A stretch of 64,000 nt of DNA from Bacteroidales bacterium (GTDB lineage Bacteria; Bacteroidota; Bacteroidia; Bacteroidales; UBA932): the NCBI GenBank assembly GCA_017534745.1, contig JAFXVX010000014.1:1-64000 (forward strand), given 5' to 3'. The notes beneath the pieces are model-generated. The model searched no databases, had not been told where the DNA came from, and saw only the letters and a program-made list of their open reading frames with translations. Positions 9,003 through 17,563 of this stretch are shown here, one piece after another (positions within the stretch are counted from its first letter, which is position 1; each line of letters begins with the position of its first letter). Both the position numbers and the translations under genes were made by a program.

Positions 9003-10343
9003 ATGGTTTCCGAAAAGGGTAAGTTTTCTCTGTGGACGGCGTCGGCTTTCGTCGTCGCCAACATGGTGGGCACCGGGGTCTTCACTTCCCTCGGTTTCCA
9101 GCTCCTCACGACCGAAAATTTCGTCGCCATCATCATTCTGTGGATGATCGGCGGCGTAATCGCCCTTTGCGGCTCCCTCGTCTATGGAGAGATCGGCGCG
9201 ACCCTCCCGGGTTCCGGGGGTGAGTACCGTTATATGAACGGTATATACGGTCCCTTCGCCGGCTTCATCGCCGGCTGGATATCCCTCATTGTGGGATTCG
9301 CCGGGCCGATAGCCCTTGCGAGCATAGCGTTCTCGTCGTATTTCGAGCCGCTTATGCCGCAGGTGCCGCCGAGGCTCGTGGCGGCAGCAGTGCTTACGGT
9401 CATCACCCTTATGCACAGTTTCACCCTCAAGACGAGCGGCGCTGCGCAGAACGTGCTCACCGGACTCAAGGTGCTGGTAATCATAGCCTTCATAATCCTC
9501 GGCTTCACCCTGCCTTTCGAGAGGCAGAGTTTCGCTCCGTCGGTGAGTTCCTTCAACCCTTCGATGATCTTCAACTCCGGTTTTGCCGTCGCCATCATCT
9601 GGGTTTACTACGCCTATTCCGGGTGGAACGCTTCCGCCTACATTTCCGGCGAGCTGGCCGACGCCAGGAGGACCCTGCCGCGTTCGCTGCTGCTCTCGAC
9701 TCTCGTCGTGACGGTGATGTACATCCTCCTCAACGTCGTGTTCCTGATTTCGACTCCGGCCTCCGAGATGAAGGGCGAAGTGGAAATCGCCCTTATCTCG
9801 GCCGTCAGGATGATGGGCCCGAAGGCGGGCGCCGTGATGGGAGGAGTCATAGCGTTCCTACTGCTTTCCAGCATATCTTCGATGGTGTTCATCGGGCCGA
9901 GGGTCTCCGAGGTGATGGGAAAGGATCACCGCATACTCGGCTTCCTTGCAGGTCGGACGCGGAAGGGAGTGCCGCTTCGCGCACTCATCTTCCAGTACTT
10001 TCTCGCCCTCGCGATGATACTTACGGGCACGTTCGAGCTCGTGACCAAATACGCCGGCATCCTCCTGAGCCTGTGCGCCGTGATGACGGTCGCAGGGATT
10101 TTCGTGCTGAGGAAGCGTCACGGCAGGCCGAAGGAAGGCTACCGCACCGTCGGCTATCCGGTTGTCCCTGTGTTGTTTATGATACCGATCCTGTTCTCCG
10201 TGGTCTATCTGATCCGTGAGGATTTCATCAAGACCTTCGTCACCCATGAGCAGGCCGCAATGTGGACCACCATCATGAGCGCCGGGACCCTCCTTGTCGG
10301 CACGGCCGTCTATTTTGCAAACAAAAAATTCTTCAAAAAATGA
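9003..10343 (+). CDS. APC-family amino acid permease
   Basis: 446 residues with about 12 membrane helices. The first helix has the unwound substrate motif (ANMVGTGVFTSLGF) typical of the amino acid-polyamine-organocation superfamily, and helix 3 holds GGEYRYMNGIYGPF. It should import or exchange an amino acid across the inner membrane; substrate not predictable. I chose ATG 9003 over an in-frame TTG at 8991 that overlaps the promoter box. Its stop overlaps the next gene by 4 bases (ATGA), so the two are co-transcribed. Together they separate ftsY from rpmB-rpmG-bL38. Confidence 0.87.
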   Translation: MVSEKGKFSLWTASAFVVANMVGTGVFTSLGFQLLTTENFVAIIILWMIGGVIALCGSLVYGEIGATLPGSGGEYRYMNGIYGPFAGFIAGWISLIVGFAGPIALASIAFSSYFEPLMPQVPPRLVAAAVLTVITLMHSFTLKTSGAAQNVLTGLKVLVIIAFIILGFTLPFERQSFAPSVSSFNPSMIFNSGFAVAIIWVYYAYSGWNASAYISGELADARRTLPRSLLLSTLVVTVMYILLNVVFLISTPASEMKGEVEIALISAVRMMGPKAGAVMGGVIAFLLLSSISSMVFIGPRVSEVMGKDHRILGFLAGRTRKGVPLRALIFQYFLALAMILTGTFELVTKYAGILLSLCAVMTVAGIFVLRKRHGRPKEGYRTVGYPVVPVLFMIPILFSVVYLIREDFIKTFVTHEQAAMWTTIMSAGTLLVGTAVYFANKKFFKK

Positions 10344-11527
10344 GAAAAGCTGTTATCCTTTTCGTCGCCGTTTCCGTAATATTCTCCTGCGGAGGCCGCA
10401 GGGCCAATACCGCTTCGGCCGTTCCCGGCGAAGCCTCCTCTGTCATTCCGAGCGAAGCCTCCTCTGTCATTCCGAGCGAAGCCTCCTCTGTCATTCCGAG
10501 CGAAGCGAGAGAATCTCCTTCCTCCGATGAGATACTCTCGGCCTCCGGCCTCGGTATGACAGAAACCCCTGTCGCAGACGCGGAGCTTACTGAGTGCGCG
10601 CGCATTATGGCGGGGATGGAGATTCCCGCGGACAGCCCGAGGGCGAAGGTGATGGCGGGCGCAGCTTGGAAGTCGCATCACGCGGCTCTTGACGAACTTT
10701 GGAACCAGTGCAGCAAGGCTCTCGGCGAGGTGGAGGCCCTCAGGGCGTCGGACCTCGCTGACATCGACGCCCGCGCGAGGACCGTCTTCTACACCTTCGG
10801 CGGCCCGGACTTCTCCTATGTGGCGGCGTTCTTCCCTTCGGCCGACACGCTGTATCTGTTCGGCCTCGAGCCGGCAGGTAAGGCCATCTGCGAAAAGGAT
10901 TTCACTGCCGCGAACTTCGGAGTTTACAGACGCGCCCTCAGCACCCACCTTCGCAAGAGCTACTTCATCACCAAATCGATGAAGGACGATCTCAGCGAGG
11001 ACGCGGTGGACGGGACTGTCCCGATGATCTCGGTTCTGATGGCGAGAATGGGCTATTCAATTTCGGCGATAAAGGCCGACGGACCGAAGGCCGAAATCTC
11101 GTATTTCAAGGAAGGGGACGCGAAGGGCAAGACCCTGTTCTACATATCCACGAACCTCAAGGACAAGCATCTGGAGCCGGATTTCGTCGCGCTTATGGAC
11201 GGGCTCGACCCCGCGACGACGGCTTCCTTCGTGAAGTCTTGCTCCTACTGTCTCCACGAGGACCAGTATTCAAAGGTCCGGGACGGTATTCTCGCCCACT
11301 CCTTCGCGGTGGTCCAGGACGACTCCGGCATTCCCTACAGGTTCTTCGACCCTGCGAAGTGGGATGTCACCCTATATGGCGCCTATGTCCACCCGCTCAG
11401 CGCCTTCGGCCCCGACGTCTATCAGAAGGATCTTGTGAAAAAGTACGCCGAACCCGGCATCAAACCCCTCACTTTCTCCATCGGCTACAACAAAAACTCC
11501 TCCCTCATCGTCGCCCGTAGAAAATAA
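10340..11527 (+). CDS. Conserved secreted lipoprotein, in-frame repeat insertion
   Basis: 395 residues. A lipoprotein signal (MRKAVILFVAVSVIFSC) targets it to the envelope. Residues about 30-75 are low-complexity repeats (SSVIPSEA repeated) produced by three exact 24-bp tandem copies and a complete inverted-end repeat element inserted in frame at 10433-10562. The remaining folded part (about 80-395) includes TFGGPDFSYVAAFFPSADT and, near the C-terminus, a Cys pair in SCSYCLHEDQYSK. It looks like a conserved hypothetical family found in several phyla, but I cannot name it. It is translationally coupled to the permease upstream and lies 19 bases before ftsY. Confidence 0.8.
   Translation: MRKAVILFVAVSVIFSCGGRRANTASAVPGEASSVIPSEASSVIPSEASSVIPSEARESPSSDEILSASGLGMTETPVADAELTECARIMAGMEIPADSPRAKVMAGAAWKSHHAALDELWNQCSKALGEVEALRASDLADIDARARTVFYTFGGPDFSYVAAFFPSADTLYLFGLEPAGKAICEKDFTAANFGVYRRALSTHLRKSYFITKSMKDDLSEDAVDGTVPMISVLMARMGYSISAIKADGPKAEISYFKEGDAKGKTLFYISTNLKDKHLEPDFVALMDGLDPATTASFVKSCSYCLHEDQYSKVRDGILAHSFAVVQDDSGIPYRFFDPAKWDVTLYGAYVHPLSAFGPDVYQKDLVKKYAEPGIKPLTFSIGYNKNSSLIVARRK
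10433..10562. repeat. Dispersed inverted-end repeat element inside a coding region
   Basis: Three exact tandem 24-bp units (10433-10456, 10457-10480, 10481-10504; consensus GCCTCCTCTGTCATTCCGAGCGAA) run into a longer arm reading TGTCATTCCGAG...GAGAGAATCTC to 10517. An opposite arm follows at 10530-10562 (GAGATACTCTCGG...CTCGGTATGACA). Reverse-complemented, the second arm matches the intergenic copy at 24214-24243. The whole block keeps the reading frame open. Confidence 0.75.
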
Positions 11528-11546
11528 TTCACTATATTCGCAGGAT

Positions 11547-12476
11547 ATGGGAATTTTCGACAAAGGGATGCAGAAAACCAACGAGGGCTTCTTCAAAAGG
11601 CTCTCGAGGGCTATTGTCGGCAAGGCAAGGGTTGACGACGAGGTCCTGGACGCGATAGAGGAGGCCCTCATCGCGACCGATATGGGCGTGGAGACGACCC
11701 TGAAGCTCATCGACAACCTGGAGGACCGCGTCTCCCGAGACAAGTATATGTCGATGGAAGAGCTCGTTGAAATCCTCCGCGACGAGATCGGCAAGCTCCT
11801 CAAAGTCGATGAGAGCGAGGCGGTCGTTCCGTTCGATTTCAGCAGGAAGCCGCTCGTCATTCTTGTCGTCGGAGTCAACGGAGTTGGCAAGACGACGACA
11901 ATCGGCAAGCTCGCCTCGATGCTCGCAGCTCAGGGCAAAAAGGTCATCGTCGGCGCGGCCGATACCTTCCGTGCCGCGGCCGTTGAGCAGCTGACCGTTT
12001 GGGCCGAAAGGGCAGGCGCCGACATCGTGAAGCAGGACATGGGCGCCGACCCGGCGTCCGTCGCCTACGACTCCGTCAAGGCCGCAGTGTCCCGTGGCGC
12101 CGACGCCGTGATCATCGACACGGCCGGACGCCTCCACAACCGCATCGACCTGATGAACGAGCTGTCCAAGATACGCACGGTCATCGGCAAGGTGGTCCCG
12201 GACGCGCCCCACGAGGTGCTCCTCGTGCTCGACGGCTCGACGGGCCAGAACGCCTTCGTCCAGGCCCGCGAGTTCTCGAAGGCGACGAGCGTGACGGCGC
12301 TCGCCGTGACAAAACTCGACGGCTCCGCCAAGGGCGGCGTCGTGGCCGGCATTGTGGATACTTTCCGTATCCCGGTCAAATTCATAGGAATAGGAGAGGG
12401 GATAGACGACCTCAAGGTCTTCGACCGCAGAGAGTTCGTCAGTTCCCTGTTTACAATGGAAGATATCGTTAAGTAG
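11547..12476 (+). CDS. ftsY: Signal recognition particle receptor FtsY
   Basis: 309 residues: the helical N domain (about 10-90) followed by the G domain with G1 GVNGVGKTTT (about 109-118), the DTFRAAAVEQL insertion segment, DTAGRL (G3), TKLDGSAKGG (G4) and the closing IGEGIDDLKVFD. It lacks the long acidic A domain of enterobacterial FtsY, as is usual in Bacteroidota. It docks SRP-ribosome complexes at the inner membrane. A weak promoter-like TATATTCG lies at 11533-11540. pheT begins 2 bases after the stop. Confidence 0.96.
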   Translation: MGIFDKGMQKTNEGFFKRLSRAIVGKARVDDEVLDAIEEALIATDMGVETTLKLIDNLEDRVSRDKYMSMEELVEILRDEIGKLLKVDESEAVVPFDFSRKPLVILVVGVNGVGKTTTIGKLASMLAAQGKKVIVGAADTFRAAAVEQLTVWAERAGADIVKQDMGADPASVAYDSVKAAVSRGADAVIIDTAGRLHNRIDLMNELSKIRTVIGKVVPDAPHEVLLVLDGSTGQNAFVQAREFSKATSVTALAVTKLDGSAKGGVVAGIVDTFRIPVKFIGIGEGIDDLKVFDRREFVSSLFTMEDIVK

Positions 12477-12478
12477 CA

Positions 12479-14923
12479 ATGAAACTTTCTTACAACTGGC
12501 TCAAAGACTATCTCAAGTGTGACCTTACTCCCCAGGAGGTGGCTGATGCAATGACTTCGATAGGCATCGAGGTCGATTCCGTGGAAGAGCAGGAGGCGAT
12601 TCCGGGCGGCCTTGCCGGCGTAGTCGTCGCCAAGGTCCTCACGTGCGAAATGCACCCCGATTCGGATCACCTTCACATCACGACCGTTGACGACGGCTCT
12701 CCGGAGCAGCCTGTCCAGGTCGTTTGCGGCGCTCCCAACGTCGCCGCCGGCCAGAAGGTCCTTTTCGCCCGCATCGGCACAGTGCTCCCCGGAGATTTCA
12801 AGATCAAAAAGTCCAAGATACGCGGCGTGGAATCCTTCGGTATGATCTGCGCCGAGGACGAGCTTGGCATCGGGACTTCCCACGAGGGCATTATGGTCCT
12901 CCCGGAGGATGCCGTTCCCGGCACTCCGGCCAGGGAATTCCTCCACCTTGAGACAGAGGCTGTTATCGAATATGAAATAACGGCTAACCGCGTGGACGCG
13001 GCCTCCCACTGGGGAGTCGCGCGAGACCTGTACGCCTACCTCAGATCCAGAGATCTTCCCTGCGAGCTGGTGAGTCCTGCCGCCCCGAAGAATGTTTCCG
13101 GCAAGGGCGAGGCCATCCCCGTCGAAGTGCTCGACGGCGACGGTGCTCCCCTCTATTCCGGCATCACCGTCCGCGGCGTCAAGGTCGGCCCTTCCCCCGA
13201 GTGGCTCCAGAAAGCCCTCCTCGCAATAGGCCACAACCCCATCAACAACGTTGTCGATATCTCCAACTTCATACTTTTTGAGCTCGGACAGCCCCTCCAT
13301 ACCTTCGACGCCGACATGATCGGCGGCGGCAAGGTTGTCGTCAGGCGGGCCTTCGATGGGGAGCACATCGTCACCCTTGACGGGGTGGATCGCGCTCTCC
13401 TTCCGACCGATATGGTCATTGCCGACACCCGGAGGGCGATGTGCATCGCCGGCGTGTTCGGCGGCAACGCTTCCGGCGTGACTGAGAATACTGTCAACGT
13501 CTTCATCGAGGGTGCCTATTTCGATCCAGGTTCCATCCGCAAGACTTCCAAGGCCCACGGTCTGCAGACCGACGCCTCCTTCCGTTTCGAAAGGGGCGCT
13601 GACCCTGCGATGGCGTTCTTCGCCGCCAGAAGGGCGGCTGCGCTCATCACCGAAATCGCAGGCGGTGAAGTCTGCGGCGAGATGGTCGAGGTGGCTTCCC
13701 GTCCTGTCGAGAAGGCCGTTATTAATCTTGACCTCGACAGGATAGAGGCGTTCATCGGCAAGAAGATCGGCAGAGAGACCATCCTGAAGATCCTTGAGGC
13801 CCTCCAGTATGAGATCGCCCCTGCCGGTGACGGCAAGGTCACCGTCAAGGTCCCGACCTATATGATCGACGTAACCCGCGAGTGTGACGTCGTTGAGGAA
13901 ATCCTCCGTATCTACGGCTACAACAACATCGAACTTCCTTCCTCGATGAGGGTTTCGGTGAACCCCGGTATCTCCCCCGAGCCGGAGGCCATCCGTAACA
14001 ATATCTCCAACTTCCTCGCCTCCAACGGTTTCAACGAAGTGATGAACAACTCCCTGACAAGGGAGGACTACTATACATCCCTTAAAACCTGGCCGGCCGA
14101 GTGCTGCGTCCATCTCGTGAACCCGCTCAGCTCCGACCTCAACGTAATGCGCCAGACGCTGATTCTCAGCGGCCTGGAGGTTATTGCATACAATCTGAAC
14201 CGTCAGATTCCGTCGCTCCGCATCTTCGAGTACGGCTCCGTTTACAGGAGACTCCCGGAGAAGGACGGCAAGACCCTCGAAGGCTACGAGGAGCACCAGA
14301 ATTTCTCCATCCTCATGACCGGCCCTTCGCCGAAGGAGTGGCGCAGGGGTCAGGAGAAGAGCGATTTCTTCCTCCTCAAGGGATATGTGGATCTTCTCCT
14401 CAGCCGTTACCGCATCGACGCGTCGCAGATGGTCACAGGTGCCGCACCTTCGGACATTTTCTCCGAAGGCGTCACCTATTCGCTTCCGGGCCAGGGCCTT
14501 CTTCTCGCGACCTTCGGTACCGTCAATCCGGCGCTCGCAAAAAAGTTCGGCATCCGTCAGGCCGTCTATGCCGCGGAAATCTCATGGCCGGTACTGTTTA
14601 CCCTTGTGAAGAGGGATAAATTCACCTTCAAGCCGCTTCCGCGCTTCCCTGAGGTCAGCCGCGACCTGGCCCTCCTTCTGGACGAAGGAGTCAGCTATTC
14701 GGATCTTCGCGGGAGCGCATTCCGGAGCGCCAAAAAGCTGCTCCGGGAGGTCTCCCTCTTCGATGTTTACCGCGGAGACAAGATCCCGGCCGGCAAGAAG
14801 CAGTACGCCATCAATTTTATCCTTCAGGACCCTGAGCGGACCCTCACCGACAGCGATGTCGAAGGTGCCATGGGCAGGATACTTGCCGCTTACCAGAGAG
14901 AGTTCGGAGCCGTGCTGAGGTAG
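12479..14923 (+). CDS. pheT: Phenylalanyl-tRNA synthetase beta subunit
   Basis: 814 residues with the full bacterial architecture: N-terminal region, EMAP/OB tRNA-binding domain (about 42-155), B3/B4 editing domain (about 210-390), B5 (about 400-475), core (about 490-690) and the C-terminal FDX-ACB domain starting at about 720 (RFPEVSRDLALLLDEG). It pairs with PheS, which is not in the window, to charge tRNA-Phe. It lies in a tight run with ftsY upstream and the DUF4296 gene downstream, whose start shares the last base of the pheT stop codon. Confidence 0.96.
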   Translation: MKLSYNWLKDYLKCDLTPQEVADAMTSIGIEVDSVEEQEAIPGGLAGVVVAKVLTCEMHPDSDHLHITTVDDGSPEQPVQVVCGAPNVAAGQKVLFARIGTVLPGDFKIKKSKIRGVESFGMICAEDELGIGTSHEGIMVLPEDAVPGTPAREFLHLETEAVIEYEITANRVDAASHWGVARDLYAYLRSRDLPCELVSPAAPKNVSGKGEAIPVEVLDGDGAPLYSGITVRGVKVGPSPEWLQKALLAIGHNPINNVVDISNFILFELGQPLHTFDADMIGGGKVVVRRAFDGEHIVTLDGVDRALLPTDMVIADTRRAMCIAGVFGGNASGVTENTVNVFIEGAYFDPGSIRKTSKAHGLQTDASFRFERGADPAMAFFAARRAAALITEIAGGEVCGEMVEVASRPVEKAVINLDLDRIEAFIGKKIGRETILKILEALQYEIAPAGDGKVTVKVPTYMIDVTRECDVVEEILRIYGYNNIELPSSMRVSVNPGISPEPEAIRNNISNFLASNGFNEVMNNSLTREDYYTSLKTWPAECCVHLVNPLSSDLNVMRQTLILSGLEVIAYNLNRQIPSLRIFEYGSVYRRLPEKDGKTLEGYEEHQNFSILMTGPSPKEWRRGQEKSDFFLLKGYVDLLLSRYRIDASQMVTGAAPSDIFSEGVTYSLPGQGLLLATFGTVNPALAKKFGIRQAVYAAEISWPVLFTLVKRDKFTFKPLPRFPEVSRDLALLLDEGVSYSDLRGSAFRSAKKLLREVSLFDVYRGDKIPAGKKQYAINFILQDPERTLTDSDVEGAMGRILAAYQREFGAVLR

Positions 14924-15609
14924 TGAGAAGGAGCCTGCATATACTTTTTGCCATCCTTGCCGCAGGGGTGATTATCGGCTCGTGCTCGAGGGCGAAGGTC
15001 ATCCCCCGCAGGACATTCGTGAAGATATATGCCGACATGTTCCTCGCCGACGAGTGGGTCAAGGACAATCCCGCCCTTCGCCGCCAGGTGGACACTTCGC
15101 TCATCTATGAGCCCATATTCAACGCCTACGGCTACACGACTGACGATTACCTCAAAAGCGTCGAGCACTACATGGGCGACACCGAGCGTTACGCCAGGAT
15201 GCTCAAAAAAGCCGGAGACCGGCTTGGGGCAAGGAGCAAGTCCATCCGCCGTCTCGAGGAGTCGATCAACCTCCACGACGAGAGGCTGCGCGAGATAGGC
15301 AGGCGGCGCGAGCAGATGATGGCGAAGTTCTCCCCGGACTCCGTCTGGAGAGGAGGTTACCTCGTACAGGTTGATTCCAACCTCGAGATTTTCTTCGTCC
15401 GCCGTCCTTCCGACACCATCTATACCGGTCCCGGTTTCATCATCGACACCGTGGCTGTGGATTCGCTAAGGCTTGATTCCCTGAAAGTTGACTCGTTGAA
15501 GGTCGATTCCCTGAAAGTCGATTCGCTTAAGGTTGATTCCCTCCGGGAGGCTCCGGCAAAAGCAGATAAACCGATTGCTGAAGAGGCGTTAAAATTTGAT
15601 CTGGAATGA
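14923..15609 (+). CDS. DUF4296 lipoprotein with VDSLK repeats
   Basis: 228 residues from a GTG whose first base is the last base of the pheT TAG. The lipobox is IIGSC at about residue 21. The DUF4296 helical domain covers about 30-125 (ADMFLADEWVKDNPALRRQVD; SVEHYMGD). The C-terminus carries five to six imperfect copies of the pentapeptide V-D-S-L-K, encoded by 15-bp DNA repeats at 15460-15545, so repeat number may vary between strains. DUF4296 proteins are Bacteroidota lipoproteins of unknown function. The gene overlaps the amidohydrolase by 4 bases. Confidence 0.85.
   Translation: MRRSLHILFAILAAGVIIGSCSRAKVIPRRTFVKIYADMFLADEWVKDNPALRRQVDTSLIYEPIFNAYGYTTDDYLKSVEHYMGDTERYARMLKKAGDRLGARSKSIRRLEESINLHDERLREIGRRREQMMAKFSPDSVWRGGYLVQVDSNLEIFFVRRPSDTIYTGPGFIIDTVAVDSLRLDSLKVDSLKVDSLKVDSLKVDSLREAPAKADKPIAEEALKFDLE
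15460..15545 (+). repeat. 15-bp tandem repeats encoding VDSLK
   Basis: Imperfect tandem copies of GATTCCCTGAAAGTT-type units; wobble differences between units show it is not a recent exact expansion. Confidence 0.75.
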
Positions 15610-16793
15610 GAAGGATTGCGGCGAAGTATCTCTATACACTGACCTCCGCGGAGCCTATTGTTGACGGCTTCGTCGAAGTGGATGAGGACGGGCTCGTAGT
15701 CCGGACAGGTCGGTCAGAAGCCCCCTCCGCTGAGGCGGAATGGTACGACGGTGCCCTCATCCCCGGCTTTGTCAACGCCCATTGCCATGTCGAGCTTTCC
15801 TATCTAAAGGGCCGTTTCAGCAAGGGGACCGGTATGGCCGGTTTTATCGATCAGATAAACGCCCTCCGCGACTCCTCCACGAGGGCCCGCAGAGTCTCCG
15901 CCCTGAAGGCGCAGATGGACCTGATGTGGAATGCCGGAGTCTCCGCGATGGCCGATATAAGCAACTGCGATGAATCTTTTGAGGTCAAAGCTTCGCATCC
16001 CATGTACACGAGGACTTTCCTCGAAGTCTTCGGCACCGAGCCTGAGGATTGCCCGGCAATAATCGAAGGCGTGCGTGACCTCGCTGCGAAGGCACACTCC
16101 TTCGGCCTGGACGCCGCCCCGACGCCCCATTCCTGCTACACGATGAGCCCGGAGCTCATCACCGCATCCAGCATTGCCGGTCTCAAATCCGGTTTCCTGT
16201 CATTCCACAGCGAAGAATCTCCCGAGGAAGAGGAAATGATGATTCACGGCAGCGGCCCAATGTGGGAGAACCGCAGGGCCGCCGGCATGAGCACACCGCC
16301 CGTAACGGGAGAAATCTCCCTGAAATATTTCCTGAGCCGCCTTATCGCCGGCCTCGAGACACCTGTCGAGGGCAATGTGCTCCTCGTCCATGAGGTCTGC
16401 CTGAGCGAGTACGGCGCGACCATCGCCCGCCGTATCCTAGCCCATCCTTTTATCGCGGTCTGCCCGCGATCCAACCAGTTTATACACAACGCCCTTCCTC
16501 CCATAGAGCTTATGCGGCGTAGCGGCATTCCCATCTGTGTCGGCACCGATTCCCTTTCGAGCAATGACAGCCTTGACATGGTCTCCGAACTGTTCTGCCT
16601 TCAGGAGAACTTCAGCGAAGTTTCCCTCGGCGAGATGCTTGGCTGGGCCTGCCGGAACGGAGCGGAGTTTCTCGGCAAGAGTGCCCGCCTCGGCACAATC
16701 GAGCCGGGCAAGCGCCCGGGTATCGTCCTCATCGAAGGCCTTTCCGAAGAGGGACGCCTTACTGACGCCAGCGCGTCAAGGAGGCTGGTATGA
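15606..16793 (+). CDS. Amidohydrolase family protein (ATZ/TRZ-like deaminase)
   Basis: 395 residues. A TIM-barrel amidohydrolase with the metal-binding HCH motif in NAHCHVELSYLKGR (about residue 60), an HSEES segment at about 200, a further His in VHEVC, and the Asp of GTDSLSSNDSL at about 315. These fit the chlorohydrolase/S-adenosylhomocysteine or aminofutalosine deaminase group; which substrate is not decidable. Coupled by ATGA overlaps to the DUF4296 gene before and the radical SAM gene after, so the three are made together. Confidence 0.85.
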   Translation: MRRIAAKYLYTLTSAEPIVDGFVEVDEDGLVVRTGRSEAPSAEAEWYDGALIPGFVNAHCHVELSYLKGRFSKGTGMAGFIDQINALRDSSTRARRVSALKAQMDLMWNAGVSAMADISNCDESFEVKASHPMYTRTFLEVFGTEPEDCPAIIEGVRDLAAKAHSFGLDAAPTPHSCYTMSPELITASSIAGLKSGFLSFHSEESPEEEEMMIHGSGPMWENRRAAGMSTPPVTGEISLKYFLSRLIAGLETPVEGNVLLVHEVCLSEYGATIARRILAHPFIAVCPRSNQFIHNALPPIELMRRSGIPICVGTDSLSSNDSLDMVSELFCLQENFSEVSLGEMLGWACRNGAEFLGKSARLGTIEPGKRPGIVLIEGLSEEGRLTDASASRRLV

Positions 16794-17545
16794 TGAGGGA
16801 AACAACAGTATTCGGTCCAATTTATTCCCGGAGGCTCGGACGTTCTCTCGGCATTAACCTATTGCCGGAAAGGGGAAAATTGTGTAACTTTGACTGCATC
16901 TACTGCGAGTGCGGGTGGAACAGGGACGGTCGTGAGGACCGCCGACTGCCTTCCGTCAGCGAAGTGCTGGACGCGCTCGGGAAGAGGCTGTCGGAATGTG
17001 CGGCCGCCGGGACGGCGATCGATTCCATCACTTTTTCCGGTGACGGCGAGCCGACGCTGAACCCGGGGTTCGCCGGGATTGTAGAAGGGACTGTCGCCCT
17101 GAGGGACTCTTTCTATCCTGCCGCCAAAGTCTCAGTTCTTTCGAATGCGACGGGAATATGGCGTGACGATGTCTTTGAGGCCCTCCGGAAGGTGGATAAC
17201 CCCATCCTCAAGATTGATGCGGCGACAGATGAGGGGGCAAGGGCCGTCAACTCTCCTCAGGGAGAGTACAGCGTTGCCCGGATAGGGTCCGGCCTGGAGA
17301 GATTCGGCGGTGACTTTATCCTCCAGACGATGTTTCTCCGCAGCCCGGTCTTCGAGACCGGAGCGGAGCCCAACCTTTCGCTCTGGATGGATATCGTCCG
17401 AAGGCTGCGCCCGAGGGAGACGATGGTCTATACCATAGCGAGGGAGACCCCGATGAAGGGGCTTGAGCCCTACAGCGAGAGCGAGATGCGTTCGCTCGTG
17501 AAGCCTCTCCTTGACGAAGGCTTCAGGATCAGGATAAACGGATAA
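16790..17545 (+). CDS. Radical SAM protein
   Basis: 251 residues. The radical SAM cluster motif CxxxCxxC is in LCNFDCIYCECGWN (about residues 31-43), followed by the glycine-rich SAM site FSGDGEPTLN and a strand with the KIDAATDEGA segment. The short length and the GPIYSRRLGRSLGINLLP start match the COG0731-like group of small radical SAM enzymes with no assigned reaction. It overlaps the amidohydrolase and precedes deoC by 18 bases. There is no accessory iron-sulfur (SPASM) domain. Confidence 0.88.
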   Translation: MMRETTVFGPIYSRRLGRSLGINLLPERGKLCNFDCIYCECGWNRDGREDRRLPSVSEVLDALGKRLSECAAAGTAIDSITFSGDGEPTLNPGFAGIVEGTVALRDSFYPAAKVSVLSNATGIWRDDVFEALRKVDNPILKIDAATDEGARAVNSPQGEYSVARIGSGLERFGGDFILQTMFLRSPVFETGAEPNLSLWMDIVRRLRPRETMVYTIARETPMKGLEPYSESEMRSLVKPLLDEGFRIRING

Positions 17546-17563
17546 GAACAAAAACTCAATACT

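Noticed and set aside
12065..14296. A 743-codon minus-strand frame opposite ftsY and pheT
   Set aside because: It is the antisense shadow of GC-rich codons in two well-supported genes, with no promoter or recognisable domain.
15460..15545. Tandem repeats as a CRISPR array
   Set aside because: Units are contiguous 15-mers without spacers and encode VDSLK within a lipoprotein. No CRISPR array or cas gene was seen anywhere in the window.
16197..16225. A copy of the dispersed TGTCATTCC repeat inside the amidohydrolase gene
   Set aside because: The resemblance is real but the bases encode the HSEES active-site segment where the enzyme family keeps a His and Glu, so chance similarity is more likely.
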